Origin: Geomonas oryzisoli
GTDB taxonomy: Bacteria; Desulfobacterota; Desulfuromonadia; Geobacterales; Geobacteraceae
DNA length: 64,000 bases
Assembly (NCBI RefSeq): GCF_018986915.1
Contig: NZ_CP076723.1
Span: forward strand, 2,389,501 to 2,453,500
Direction: 5' to 3'
Made by a program: the position numbers and the translations under genes. The notes beneath the pieces are model-generated. The model saw only the letters and a program-made list of their open reading frames with translations. It was not told the DNA's origin and did not search any database. The first letter of the stretch is position 1, and every line of letters starts with the position of its first letter. This document shows, one piece after another, positions 35,502-43,783 of the stretch.

Positions 35502-35537
35502 GGGGGGGGAGCCATCTCCCCCCCCTTTATTTTTTTG
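35502..35537 (+). terminator. Terminator or attenuator between gap and pgk
   Basis: The arms GGGGGGGGAG and CTCCCCCCCC enclose CCAT and are followed by TTTATTTTTTT. This is a textbook rho-independent form, placed 27 bases past the gap stop and just before the pgk ribosome site, so it probably gives partial read-through. Confidence 0.85.
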
Positions 35538-35552
35538 CGTCTAGGAGGAGTC

Positions 35553-36752
35553 ATGTCAATTCGTTACATCGATGAGATCGAAAGCCTTGCCGGGAAGAAG
35601 CTGTTCATGCGTGTCGACTTCAACGTGCCGTTGGACGACAACCAGAACATCACCGAGGACACCAGGATCCGTGCCGTGCTGCCGACCCTGAACTACGCGC
35701 TCGACCAGAAGGCGAAGATCGTACTGGCCTCGCACCTTGGGCGCCCCAAAGGTGAGCGCAAGGAGAAGTACTCGATGGCGCCCGCCGCCAAACGTCTCTC
35801 CAGGCTCCTGGGCAAAGAGGTGAAGCTCGCTTCCGATTGCATCGGTGATGACGTGCGGGCCATGATCGACGCCATGCAGCCGGGCGACGTGGTCATGCTG
35901 GAGAACGTGCGCTTCTATGCGGGCGAGGAGAAAAACGACGTCGATTTCGCCAAGGCGCTGGCCAACGGCTGCGAGGTGTACGTGAACGACGCCTTCGCCG
36001 TGTCGCACCGCGCCCACGCCTCCGTCGAGGCGATTACCGACTTCTTCCCCGTTGTGGCCGCCGGCTTTTTGATGAAGAACGAGATGAACTACTTCGAGAA
36101 GGCGATGAAGAACCCGATCCGCCCGCTGGTTTCCATCCTGGGCGGCGCCAAGGTCTCCGGCAAGATCGAGGTCCTCGAGAACCTGTGCGACAAGGTTGAC
36201 AAGATCATCATCGGCGGCGGCATGGCCTTCACCTTCCTGAAGGGGATGGGCTACAACGTCGGCAAGTCCCTGGTCGAGGACAACCTGATCGAAACCGCCA
36301 TGAAGACCTACGAGAAGGCGCGCGCCAAGGGGGTCAAGTTCTACCTCCCGGTCGACTGCGTGGTGGCCGACCAGTTCAACCCCGCCGCCGAGACCAAGGT
36401 CTGTCCGATCCAGGAGATCCCGGAAGGTTGGATGGCGCTGGATATCGGCCCCGCCACCGTGGCCCTCTTCACCGAGGCGCTGCAGAACGCGAAGACCATC
36501 GTCTGGAACGGGCCGATGGGCGTTTTCGAGATGGATGCCTTCTCGCGCGGCACCTTCGCCATGGTCTCCGCCGTGGCGAACTCCTACGCCCTTACCATCG
36601 TCGGCGGCGGCGACACCGACGTCGCGGTACACCGTGCCGGCGAGTACGCCAAGATCAGCTACATCTCCACCGGCGGCGGCGCCTTCCTCGAACTGCTCGA
36701 AGGCAAAAAACTGCCGGGCATCAAGGTCCTGGAAGACAAGGGGCACAAGTAA
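35553..36752 (+). CDS. pgk: Phosphoglycerate kinase
   Basis: Transfers phosphate between 1,3-bisphosphoglycerate and ADP. The 399 residues show [12 protein letters not shown] near 20, the substrate arginines in [10 protein letters not shown], the hinge and nucleotide motifs [10 protein letters not shown] and [10 protein letters not shown]. The ATG at 35553 follows GGAGG by four bases; an in-frame ATG eighteen bases upstream lies in the terminator tail and is rejected. Cotranscribed with tpiA. Confidence 0.97.
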   Translation: MSIRYIDEIESLAGKKLFMRVDFNVPLDDNQNITEDTRIRAVLPTLNYALDQKAKIVLASHLGRPKGERKEKYSMAPAAKRLSRLLGKEVKLASDCIGDDVRAMIDAMQPGDVVMLENVRFYAGEEKNDVDFAKALANGCEVYVNDAFAVSHRAHASVEAITDFFPVVAAGFLMKNEMNYFEKAMKNPIRPLVSILGGAKVSGKIEVLENLCDKVDKIIIGGGMAFTFLKGMGYNVGKSLVEDNLIETAMKTYEKARAKGVKFYLPVDCVVADQFNPAAETKVCPIQEIPEGWMALDIGPATVALFTEALQNAKTIVWNGPMGVFEMDAFSRGTFAMVSAVANSYALTIVGGGDTDVAVHRAGEYAKISYISTGGGAFLELLEGKKLPGIKVLEDKGHK

Positions 36753-36756
36753 CAGA

Positions 36757-36790
36757 CAGGGGACTGGCTCCGCAGGTGCCTGTCCCCCTT
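36757..36790 (+). repeat. Single-arm copy of the GGGGACTGGCTCCG element
   Basis: AGGGGACTGGCTCCG followed by CAGGTGCCTGTCCCC can form its own hairpin (GGGGAC with GTCCCC), followed by a pyrimidine run. It lies between pgk and tpiA, where it could work as an mRNA end or processing site. Confidence 0.65.
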
Positions 36791-36856
36791 TCTTCGGACC
36801 TTGTCCGACCTGCCAAATTAACTAGCAGCCACTACCATTTTGTGGAGGGACTTATA

Positions 36857-37612
36857 ATGCGCAAGCCGGTCATAGCTGGAAACTGGAAACTCTATAAGAC
36901 AAAGGACGAGGCGCTGGCGCTGATCGAGGAACTGGCGCCGCTGGTCGCAGGGGTGGACAACGTCGAGGTGGTTGTGGCGCCGGTTTTCACCGTGCTTCCC
37001 GCCCTCCCCGCCGCGCTCGCCGGCACCAGCATCAGCCTCGCCGCCCAGGACGTGTTCTGGGAGGAGGAAGGTGCCTTCACCGGCGAGGTGTCGCCGCGCA
37101 TGCTGCTCGACGCCGGCGCAAGCCACGTCATCATCGGCCACTCCGAGCGCAGGCAATACTTCGGTGAAACAGACCAGACCGTGAACAAGAAGATCAAGGC
37201 GGCCCTCAAAGGCGCCCTGGTCCCCATCTTCTGCATCGGCGAGACGCTGGAGGCGCGCGAAGCCGGCGACACCTTCAAGGTGCTGGAGCGCCAGGTGCAG
37301 GGCGGCCTGGAAGGGCTCAGCGAGACCCAGTTGGCACCGGTCATCATCGCTTACGAGCCGGTCTGGGCCATCGGCACCGGCAAGGTCGCCACCGACGAGC
37401 AGGCACAGGAAGCACACGCTTTCGTGCGCGGCGTGGTCGCCAAGATGTTCGGCCAGGCGGCTGCCGACAAGGTGCGCATTCTCTATGGCGGCTCGGTCAA
37501 ACCCGACAATGTCAAAGGGCTCATGTCCTGCGCTGACATAGACGGCGCCCTGGTCGGTGGTGCAAGTCTCAAGGGGGCCTCTTTTGCTTCCATCGTCCGT
37601 TTCGGCGAATAA
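36857..37612 (+). CDS. tpiA: Triosephosphate isomerase
   Basis: Interconverts dihydroxyacetone phosphate and glyceraldehyde 3-phosphate. The 251 residues carry AGNWKLYKT at the N-terminus (catalytic lysine; GNWKMNK is more common), IIGHSERR with the catalytic histidine, YEPVWAIGTGK with the catalytic glutamate, and the phosphate loop LYGGSVKPDN. ATG 36857 has GGAGGG seven bases upstream; a much longer open frame upstream overlaps pgk in another frame and is a shadow. Confidence 0.97.
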   Translation: MRKPVIAGNWKLYKTKDEALALIEELAPLVAGVDNVEVVVAPVFTVLPALPAALAGTSISLAAQDVFWEEEGAFTGEVSPRMLLDAGASHVIIGHSERRQYFGETDQTVNKKIKAALKGALVPIFCIGETLEAREAGDTFKVLERQVQGGLEGLSETQLAPVIIAYEPVWAIGTGKVATDEQAQEAHAFVRGVVAKMFGQAAADKVRILYGGSVKPDNVKGLMSCADIDGALVGGASLKGASFASIVRFGE

Positions 37613-37690
37613 AGGCTTGGTTATTTTTTGCAAATATGCTAAACAGTCTCTTTGGCAGTCTCGTGAACACTCTCGGAGGTTAGTTTTTTA

Positions 37691-38101
37691 ATGACTATTT
37701 TACTGGTAACCCTGCACGTCATCGTTTGTTTCGCTCTCATCGTTGTCGTCCTGCTGCAGTCCGGCAAAGGGGCAGAGATGGGTGCATCCTTCGGCGCCAG
37801 CGGCAGCCAGTCCGTGTTCGGCGCGGGCGGCGGCAACACCTTCATGAGCAAACTGACCACCTATGCAGCGGTCATCTTCATGCTGACCTCCCTCTCCCTG
37901 GCCTTCGTGTCCGGCAAAGGCGGCGGCTCTTCCATCATGTCCAAGGCCCCAAAGGTCAAGCCGGCCCCGATGGGCGGCATGCCGTTGCAGCAGCCTGTCA
38001 AACCGGCAGCACCCGGCAACGCGGCAGCACCCGCAGCGCCCGCCGCTCCGGCTGCGCCTGCAGCACCGGCACCGGCAGCACCCGCAGCTCCGGCAAAGTA
38101 G
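37691..38101 (+). CDS. secG: Preprotein translocase subunit SecG
   Basis: A SecYEG accessory subunit at the inner membrane. The 136 residues have two membrane helices (about 2-22 and 55-75) separated by the conserved loop LLQSGKGAEMGASFGASGSQ. The family length is about 75-110, and here the C-terminus is extended by a low-complexity Ala/Pro tail (about 85-136). That tail is common in related bacteria and has no known role. It is last in the gap-pgk-tpiA cluster and is followed by the tRNA-Leu promoter. Confidence 0.94.
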   Translation: MTILLVTLHVIVCFALIVVVLLQSGKGAEMGASFGASGSQSVFGAGGGNTFMSKLTTYAAVIFMLTSLSLAFVSGKGGGSSIMSKAPKVKPAPMGGMPLQQPVKPAAPGNAAAPAAPAAPAAPAAPAPAAPAAPAK

Positions 38102-38119
38102 TTAATTAGAAGTTTGCTG

Positions 38120-38148
38120 TTGACATCTCTTTCGAGGGATGCTAAAAA
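38120..38148 (+). promoter_or_regulatory. Promoter of the first tRNA-Leu(GAG)
   Basis: TTGACA (38120-38125), a 17-base spacer and TAAAAA (38143-38148), 13 bases before the tRNA 5' end. Confidence 0.75.
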
Positions 38149-38161
38149 CTGGGTTCTTCTT

Positions 38162-38248
38162 GCCGAAGTGGTGGAATTGGTAGACACACCATCTTGAGGG
38201 GGTGGCGGGCGATAGCCTGTACGAGTTCGAGTCTCGTCTTCGGCACCA
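38162..38248 (+). tRNA. tRNA-Leu (anticodon GAG), copy 1
   Basis: An 87-base class II tRNA with an encoded CCA end. The acceptor GCCGAAG pairs with CTTCGGC. The D-arm has TTGGTAGA. The anticodon stem CCATC/GGTGG closes the loop TTGAGGG with anticodon GAG. The variable arm and T-arm GTTCGAGTC are intact. It reads CUC/CUU leucine codons. It is identical base for base to copy 2. Confidence 0.93.
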
Positions 38249-38261
38249 TCCAGAAAAACAG

Positions 38262-38290
38262 GGGTTACGGATATTCCGTAACCCTTTTTT
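38262..38290 (+). terminator. Terminator of tRNA-Leu copy 1
   Basis: The stem GGGTTACGGA / TCCGTAACCC encloses TAT and is followed by six T. Confidence 0.9.
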
Positions 38291-38317
38291 CATTTCAGCT
38301 TCCTTTTAAAACCAGAA

Positions 38318-38410
38318 CCATTGGCCACGGAGGATCTGAGAACATCTGAAAGAACTAAATCAAAAGTTTTGTACTCTAAGATGTTCTCCAAAGTTCTCCG
38401 TGGCTAATGG
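38318..38410. repeat. Inverted-repeat element, CCATTGGCCACGGAG family, copy 1
   Basis: The left end CCATTGGCCACGGAGG and the right end TTCTCCGTGGCTAATGG are inverted, and inner sequence (CTGAGAACATC / GATGTTCTCC) also pairs, giving a 93-base near-palindrome. It is part of the duplicated tRNA unit. Confidence 0.75.
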
Positions 38411-38424
38411 TTGTCATGTTTCTC

Positions 38425-38453
38425 TTGACTTCAGTCTCAGCAGATGATACAAA
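38425..38453 (+). promoter_or_regulatory. Promoter of the second tRNA-Leu(GAG)
   Basis: TTGACT (38425-38430), a 17-base spacer and TACAAA (38448-38453), at the same position relative to the tRNA as in copy 1 but with a diverged spacer. Confidence 0.7.
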
Positions 38454-38466
38454 CTGGTTTCTTCTT

Positions 38467-38553
38467 GCCGAAGTGGTGGAATTGGTAGACACACCATCTT
38501 GAGGGGGTGGCGGGCGATAGCCTGTACGAGTTCGAGTCTCGTCTTCGGCACCA
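38467..38553 (+). tRNA. tRNA-Leu (anticodon GAG), copy 2
   Basis: Identical in all 87 positions to the tRNA at 38162-38248, exactly 305 bases downstream. It has its own promoter and terminator. Confidence 0.93.
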
Positions 38554-38565
38554 CAAACAAACCAA

Positions 38566-38597
38566 GGGTTACGGACATTGTCCGTGACCCTTTTTTT
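38566..38597 (+). terminator. Terminator of tRNA-Leu copy 2
   Basis: GGGTTACGGACA pairs with TGTCCGTGACCC and is followed by seven T. It is homologous to the first copy but has compensating changes in the stem. Confidence 0.9.
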
Positions 38598-38623
38598 ATT
38601 CCCGCTTCCCCTCAAAACCAAAA

Positions 38624-38714
38624 CCATTGGCCACGGAGGAAATCTGAGGACATCGGAGAAAAGCAAAAGGCTTGTTTCTCTCCGATTTTCTCCGAAGTTC
38701 TCCGTGGCCAATGG
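38624..38714. repeat. Inverted-repeat element, CCATTGGCCACGGAG family, copy 2
   Basis: CCATTGGCCACGGAGGA at the left and TTCTCCGTGGCCAATGG at the right are exact inverted ends. The interior (GGAGAAAAGC / TCTCTCCGA) is diverged from copy 1. The 21-bp array starts 36 bases later. Confidence 0.75.
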
Positions 38715-38749
38715 TTTTAATGTTTTTACGTGTCAACAGTACGGGAACT

Positions 38750-39112
38750 GCGCGTTCCAACTTGGCACGGGCGCGTTCCAACTTGGCACGGGCGCATTCC
38801 TTCTTGGCATGTGCGCATTCCTTCTTGGCATGTGCGCATGCCTTCTTGGCATGTGCGCATTCCTTCTTGGCATGTGCGCATTCCTTCTTGGCATGTGCGC
38901 ATTCCTTCTTGGCATGGGCGCATTCCTTCTTGGCATGTGCACATTCCTTCTTGGCATGGGCACATTCCTGCTTGGCATGGGCGCATTCCTGCTTGGCATG
39001 GGCGCATTCCTGCTTGGCATGGGCGCATTCCTGCTTGGCATGGGCGCATTCCTGCTTGGCATGGGCGCATTCCTGCTTGGCATGGGCGCATTCCTGCTTG
39101 GCACGTACGCAC
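38750..39112. repeat. 21-bp tandem repeat array, about 17 units
   Basis: About seventeen head-to-tail units with consensus GCGCATTCC then TKCTTGGCATGK. Variants are sorted along the array: two GCGTTCCAACTTGGCACG units first, then a block with TTCCTTC, then a block with TTCCTGC. Frames on both strands are open because the period is a multiple of three (minus-strand reading gives AHAKKEC heptads). No ribosome site or flanking domain supports coding. The sequence is unrelated to the 618-1015 array although the period is the same. Confidence 0.85.
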
Positions 39113-39382
39113 GCAAGCTTGTCACGGACGCATGGTCCGATGATGGAGGCAAATTGCTCACGCCCGTTGGTTGGTATGGTTGAACCAAGGCACCCTGCTC
39201 TTTTCTGCGCGGGCCCTTTTCTCTGAGCAACTGTCACATTCGAGAAATTCCCGTAACACCAACGACTGATCCGTTGCGTCACCGTTTGATCTTGCGCCAC
39301 CACGTATTACACGCCGCTCATCTTCCTTATTCGCCGCCACACTCCCCTTCCCCACTGGCACTGCACAGTCAAAGTGGTGCGG
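39113..39382. other. Intergenic region after the tandem array
   Basis: No gene, RNA or repeat was recognised here. Reading frames are continuations of the array frames without domain content. Confidence 0.4.
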
Positions 39383-39410
39383 TTGACAACCCAATAACAC
39401 CCCATATAAT
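39383..39410 (+). promoter_or_regulatory. Full-consensus sigma-70 promoter of the ferritin-like gene
   Basis: Perfect TTGACA (39383-39388) and TATAAT (39405-39410) with a 16-base spacer, 48 bases upstream of the start codon. Confidence 0.8.
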
Positions 39411-39457
39411 GTTTACACCAACCACTTTAATGATATTCAAAGGTACAGGAGGTGTGA

Positions 39458-39946
39458 ATGAAAGACACGCAAGACGCACTGAAACAGGCCATTCAAACTG
39501 AAAAGAACGCGATGAACTTCTACCAGATCGGCGCACAGCATATGAAGGACGCAGAAGCCAAGCGACTGTTCGAGCAACTGGCACGTGAAGAGAAAGAGCA
39601 CGCTGCACAGTTCTTCAAGGCCTACCACGGCAGCGACCTTGGTTCCTTTGAGGAGTTCATCACCTCTCCTCCGCAAAACGAGGCGCTCTGGGTCACCTCG
39701 ATTCAGAAGGCCATCGACTCAGACTTCACCGAGCAGAAGGCCCTGGAGTACGCGATGGACAAGGAGACCCACCTGGAGAATGCCCTGCGTGAGACGGCGG
39801 GCAGGATCACCGACCCCGGCATCAAGGAAATCTTCCTGTGGAATGCCAACGAGACCCACAACCACTTCCTCACCATCGAGGCCGAGTACGCCAGGATCAT
39901 GGCCATGGTGGACGAATCCGACATGGACACCTACGTCAGGGAATAA
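39458..39946 (+). CDS. Ferritin-like / rubrerythrin-family diiron protein without rubredoxin domain
   Basis: A 162-residue four-helix protein. The diiron ligand motifs QTEKNAMNFY near 13, REEKEHAAQFF near 43, KETHLENALRE and NANETHNHF follow the erythrin pattern. There is no rubredoxin domain, in contrast to the rubrerythrin at 7544-8080. Such proteins are thought to handle iron or peroxide. It has an ACAGGAGGTG ribosome site, its own consensus promoter and a terminator. Confidence 0.85.
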   Translation: MKDTQDALKQAIQTEKNAMNFYQIGAQHMKDAEAKRLFEQLAREEKEHAAQFFKAYHGSDLGSFEEFITSPPQNEALWVTSIQKAIDSDFTEQKALEYAMDKETHLENALRETAGRITDPGIKEIFLWNANETHNHFLTIEAEYARIMAMVDESDMDTYVRE

Positions 39947-39975
39947 CAGTTTGACTGCAGAAACCGGCAGCACAG

Positions 39976-40000
39976 AAGGGGGGCGCCAGCCCCCCTTTTT
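39976..40000 (+). terminator. Terminator of the ferritin-like gene
   Basis: The stem GGGGGGC / GCCCCCC with loop GCCA and five T, 32 bases past the stop. Confidence 0.85.
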
Positions 40001-40068
40001 GCTTCCCTCGGTTTTTTAATAATTTATGCCGCCGGGCAAAAAAAGATAATCATTCAGGCATTTTTTTC

Positions 40069-40097
40069 TTGCACGGAAGCGGCTCCTTTGCTATAAG
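40069..40097 (+). promoter_or_regulatory. Promoter of tRNA-Leu(CAG)
   Basis: TTGCAC (40069-40074), a 17-base spacer and TATAAG (40092-40097), 14 bases before the tRNA. Confidence 0.7.
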
Positions 40098-40111
40098 TAG
40101 GTCTCTCGCAA

Positions 40112-40198
40112 GCCGGAGTGGCGGAATTGGTAGACGCGCTAGATTCAGGTTCTAGTACTCGCAAGGGTGTGCTGGTTCGATTCCAGTCTTCGGCACCA
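40112..40198 (+). tRNA. tRNA-Leu (anticodon CAG)
   Basis: An 87-base class II tRNA with CCA encoded. The acceptor GCCGGAG pairs with CTTCGGC with one G-U pair. The anticodon stem CTAGA/TCTAG closes loop TTCAGGT, anticodon CAG, reading CUG. The long variable arm TACTCGCAAGGGTGT and T-arm GGTTCGATTCC are intact. Confidence 0.93.
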
Positions 40199-40206
40199 AA
40201 AGATCA

Positions 40207-40237
40207 AGAGGTTGGGCGTTAGCCTAACCTCTTTTTT
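40207..40237 (+). terminator. Terminator after tRNA-Leu(CAG)
   Basis: AGAGGTTGGGC pairs with GCCTAACCTCT around GTTA and is followed by six T. tRNA-Ala downstream shows no clear promoter of its own, so read-through is likely. Confidence 0.85.
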
Positions 40238-40262
40238 CTTCCTTCGATCCGCGAGAGACAAT

Positions 40263-40338
<76 letters not shown>

Positions 40339-40347
40339 TCAATCAGA

Positions 40348-40385
40348 AACGGGGTCCGGCAATTCGCCGGGCCCCGTTTTTCTTT
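40348..40385 (+). terminator. Terminator after tRNA-Ala(GGC)
   Basis: AACGGGGTCCGGC pairs with GCCGGGCCCCGTT around AATTC and is followed by a T-rich tract. Confidence 0.88.
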
Positions 40386-40588
40386 TCTGATGCGCACCGT
40401 CCTTCTCCCTTTCACCTAAATCCCCTCACACTCCTCCCCCACCACCTCTCCGACTACCACCTGCAGTCTCTCTCGCAGACACGAAGTATTCGCCCAGCCA
40501 TAACCGTGATCGGCGTAAAATAAGGAATGGCGATGAGATGACCAGCTCCGAAGGTATGTTGAAAGGAGGCAAACCGAGGAGGTCAATC

Positions 40589-40894
40589 ATGAGAAAACAC
40601 GGACATCAAACTTACAGACATGCCGACCCGACTGCAGACCTTGACCGAAAACACCAAGGGTCGGTCGGAGGTCAGCGACTGGCCGAACATGCGGAGAGGA
40701 AATCGCAAGAAAAAACCTTTGCCAGCCTCAACCAGGGCCGCAACGAGGATTTTACACCAGGTCGCGATCCGGCTGAAGGTCCCGACATCGCGTTGACATC
40801 CCCTTCCCATGAACGGTGGGCGCAACACACGGCCGAGCGGGATCCAACCGAAGGCTCGCCAGCGGCGATATCGACCTACAAAGGTAAAAGATAA
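40589..40894 (+). CDS. Small hydrophilic protein of unknown function
   Basis: About 101 residues, very rich in charged and polar residues (MRKHGHQTYRHADPTADLD, then QGSVGGQRLAEHAERKSQEK). No hydrophobic segment or cysteine is present, and it is probably disordered. The ATG at 40589 has GGAGGT five bases upstream, the main evidence for expression. No family is recognised. A MITE-like element begins right after its stop codon. Confidence 0.55.
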   Translation: MRKHGHQTYRHADPTADLDRKHQGSVGGQRLAEHAERKSQEKTFASLNQGRNEDFTPGRDPAEGPDIALTSPSHERWAQHTAERDPTEGSPAAISTYKGKR

Positions 40895-40897
40895 CCT

Positions 40898-41069
40898 GAC
40901 TAGCGATGATCTTCCGCCACGATGCCCATCCCCCTCTCCCCCCGGGAGAGGGCTGGGGTGAGGGCGCTGCAATAGGCAATGATCCCGCTTCGTGGCACCT
41001 CCTCACCCGCCCTTCGGGCACCCTCTCCCAGAGGGAGAGGGCATTGGCGGAAGATTGTAGCTAATCGTC
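40898..41069. repeat. MITE-like inverted-repeat element with a CCCTCTCCC core
   Basis: The outer arms GACTAGCGATGATCTTCCGC (from 40898) and its imperfect complement GCGGAAGATTGTAGCTAATC (to 41068) bracket two inverted copies of a CCCTCTCCC palindrome and a segment with GGGTGAGG / CCTCACCC. It shares arms with the element at 6328-6474 but has a different core. It carries no coding sequence. Confidence 0.7.
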
Positions 41070-41088
41070 AAAGGTAATACTTGCGCAT

Positions 41089-41122
41089 GCGGGACGCTTC
41101 GATGAAGCCGTCCCGCTTTTTT
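41089..41122 (+). terminator. Rho-independent terminator
   Basis: The stem GCGGGACG / CGTCCCGC, a 12-base loop and six T. It lies beyond the MITE-like element and probably ends the small-protein transcript. Confidence 0.82.
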
Positions 41123-41335
41123 GTCGCACTTCCCCTTCCCCTCTATGAAATCATCTCAACCATTCCCGTCCCGTTACCCTCCTCATAGCGAGGTTCGAAG
41201 CAGGACCGTCTCTCACTTCGATCCAGAGAGTTGCCACCCCTCTTCGCCCGTATATAATTATCGAACTCTAATACTTCCCTCCATAGAGGCTTCTCTATCA
41301 GTGAACGTTACAACAGAACAAAGGGTGGCATCTCT

Positions 41336-43774
41336 GTGATCAACAGCAGGTTCATCATAAATAGGCCGGACCGCCCCCTTTATGGGGTGATCGTCTCTGT
41401 CGCCCTTTCCCTCGGCTTGCTCAACGTCGCGGTCTATTTCTTTTCCCCTCCGACCAGGTTCGAAGTGGTGCCGTGGTATCTGCCGACGGTTCATGCCTTC
41501 GTCGCCCTTTGTTCCTTCTGTGTCGCCTTTCTCGCCCTCGGCCGGCACCAGGTCCTCAGGTATCCCGCCCCGTTCTGGATCGGAATCGCCTACCTCGCTC
41601 ACTCCATCTACTCCATTTTCCGCCTGTTGGTGTTCCCGACCCTGCCGGGCAATCGAGGCATCATCGAGACTCTGCCAAGCACTTCACCCTGGCTGGTGAA
41701 CCTGCAGATGGCAACCCTGGCCGCATGCGTCATCATCGCTCCCTTCAGCCCGGTACCTCGAGATCGGCGCGCATCATGGATAATGGCTGTGGTGGCGGTC
41801 GCGGCGGTCACCTTGGCCGCCACCGCCGTAGTGAAGTTGGATCACGCCCTCCCGGTCATGGTGGTCGTTGGCCGGTTCACCGAACCGGAAAGGGCCCTGC
41901 TGTTGTTCCTGGCGGGGATGCTCTTCGCCAGCGCCATCGTTGCCACCGCCACCTACCTCGACACAGGAGACCGCCTCTTTGCCTTCACGGCCCTTTCCCA
42001 ATTGGCAGCCACCTCATCCGTGGCGATGAACGCGCTGGGATCAAACTGGTTCAACCTACCCTTTTACCTGGGCCGCAACATCGTCGTAGCCGGCGCCCTG
42101 GTCATGCTGTTCGGCTTGCTCTCCGATTACGTGCAACTGGCCCGCAACGAGCAGGACAAGAGCCAGGAACTTGCACAAAGGACCGAGGAGCTGACGCAGA
42201 GCGAGGAGAGGCTGCGCTACAACGAGGTCACCCTGCAGATGGCCATCAACGCCACAGGTCTCGGTACCTTCGAGTTCGAGCCGGGCACCGGCAATCTCAC
42301 CTGGTCCGTTCACGCCAAGCGGCACTTCGGTTTGGCACCGGAAGCTACGGGAAGCTACCAGTTGTTCGAGTCAGCTCTCCATCCGGAGGACCGCGACCGC
42401 GTGCTGACGGCACTCCGCAGGTCCTTCCAACCCGAGAGCGGCGGCATCTACCGGATCGAGTACCGGGCCATCGGCATTGAGGACCACAAAGAGCGCTGGC
42501 TCATGGCGAGGGGCCAGGTCTTTTTCGACGAGGATGGAGCCCCCATCCGTCTGGTCGGTGCCACCCTCGACATCACCGAACCGAAAAAGGCGGAGGCCCG
42601 CCTGCGCCGGATCTTCGACTCCGGAATGATCGGCCTGATCTACTGGAACATGCGCGGCGACATCCTCGACGCCAACGACGTTTTCCTGCGGATGCTGGGC
42701 AGGAGCCGTCACGAGCTGGAAGCAGGCACCGTAAAATGGAGCGATCTCACCCCCCCTGAGTACGCCGCCCTGGATGACTTCGCCCTTGACGAGTTACGTG
42801 CCACCGGCCTGGACACTCCCTATGAGAAGGAGTTTTTCCGCAGCGACGGCGCCAGGGTTCCAGTTCTCATCGGAGCGGCGACCTTGCCTGAAGCCCCGGA
42901 AGAAGGTGTCGCATTCGTGCTCGACATAACGGAGCGCAAGAAGGCCGAGGAGGAGGTCCGCCAAGCCAGAAACACGCTCGAGTTGCGGGTCCAGGAACGG
43001 ACCGAGGAACTGAGGCAGGCGCTGCAAAGCCTGCGGGCGGAAACCGAGGAGCGCCTGCGCGCGGTCGAGGAACTAAGGCTGAAGGAGCAGATGCTGATGC
43101 AGCAGAACCGGCTGGCGGCAATGGGTGAGATGCTCGCCAACATCTCGCACCAGTGGCGCCAGCCTTTGAACATGCTTGGCCTTATCCTGCAGAATCTCAC
43201 CAGGAGTTACGACCGAGGCACGTTCTCGTCGGAGATGCTGCAAAAGAGTGCCGACAGGGGGACGGAGCTCATCGAACACATGTCCAAGACCATTGAGGAC
43301 TTCTCCGCCTACCTGAACCCGGACAAGACCAAGGTATCGTTCGACGTCGGGGAAGTCATCGCGAAGGCCCTGTCCATGATGGGGGAAACCCTGCAGGGCA
43401 TGACCGTGGAGGTGGACACCCCGCCTCAGGCGGTTCACGCCATCGGTTATCGCAACGAGTACGCGCAGGTGGTGATCAATATCCTGGTGAACGCCCGTGA
43501 CGCACTGCGGGAAAGGAACGTGGCGGACCCGCGGGTCACCATCAGGATCAGCAGGGAGGGCGAACGCAGCGTGGTCGCTATCTCGGACAACGCCGGCGGC
43601 ATCGCCCACGATATCCTGGACAAGATTTTCGAGCCTTACTTCACCACCAAAGCGCCCGGCGAGGGTACCGGGATCGGCCTGTTCATGTCTAAGGCCATCA
43701 TAGAAAAAAGCATGGGTGGGAAACTCTCGGCAAGCAACACCGACACGGGCGCGGAGTTCAAGATCGAGGTATGA
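41336..43774 (+). CDS. Membrane-integral PAS sensor histidine kinase
   Basis: An 812-residue sensor. Residues about 15-275 hold seven hydrophobic segments of MASE type (integral membrane sensing), then a short coiled coil. Two PAS/PAC domains follow (about 295-420, TLDITEPKKAE, and 425-540, FVLDITERKKAE). A long coiled coil leads to the phosphoacceptor His605 in NISHQWRQPLN. The ATPase domain has NEYAQVVINILVNARDAL, DNAGGI, and GTGIGLFMSK. The start is GTG 41336. There is no receiver domain. Nine bases separate it from the next kinase, so the three kinases form one operon. Confidence 0.88.
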   Translation: MINSRFIINRPDRPLYGVIVSVALSLGLLNVAVYFFSPPTRFEVVPWYLPTVHAFVALCSFCVAFLALGRHQVLRYPAPFWIGIAYLAHSIYSIFRLLVFPTLPGNRGIIETLPSTSPWLVNLQMATLAACVIIAPFSPVPRDRRASWIMAVVAVAAVTLAATAVVKLDHALPVMVVVGRFTEPERALLLFLAGMLFASAIVATATYLDTGDRLFAFTALSQLAATSSVAMNALGSNWFNLPFYLGRNIVVAGALVMLFGLLSDYVQLARNEQDKSQELAQRTEELTQSEERLRYNEVTLQMAINATGLGTFEFEPGTGNLTWSVHAKRHFGLAPEATGSYQLFESALHPEDRDRVLTALRRSFQPESGGIYRIEYRAIGIEDHKERWLMARGQVFFDEDGAPIRLVGATLDITEPKKAEARLRRIFDSGMIGLIYWNMRGDILDANDVFLRMLGRSRHELEAGTVKWSDLTPPEYAALDDFALDELRATGLDTPYEKEFFRSDGARVPVLIGAATLPEAPEEGVAFVLDITERKKAEEEVRQARNTLELRVQERTEELRQALQSLRAETEERLRAVEELRLKEQMLMQQNRLAAMGEMLANISHQWRQPLNMLGLILQNLTRSYDRGTFSSEMLQKSADRGTELIEHMSKTIEDFSAYLNPDKTKVSFDVGEVIAKALSMMGETLQGMTVEVDTPPQAVHAIGYRNEYAQVVINILVNARDALRERNVADPRVTIRISREGERSVVAISDNAGGIAHDILDKIFEPYFTTKAPGEGTGIGLFMSKAIIEKSMGGKLSASNTDTGAEFKIEV

Positions 43775-43783
43775 GAGGTCGAG

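Noticed and set aside
36428-36856. Extended N-terminus of TpiA
   Set aside because: This part overlaps pgk in another frame; the proper ATG with a ribosome site is at 36857 and gives normal length.
38750-39112. CRISPR array or repeat-protein gene
   Set aside because: Again contiguous units without spacers. The open frames follow from a period divisible by three, and no frame has a start with a ribosome site.
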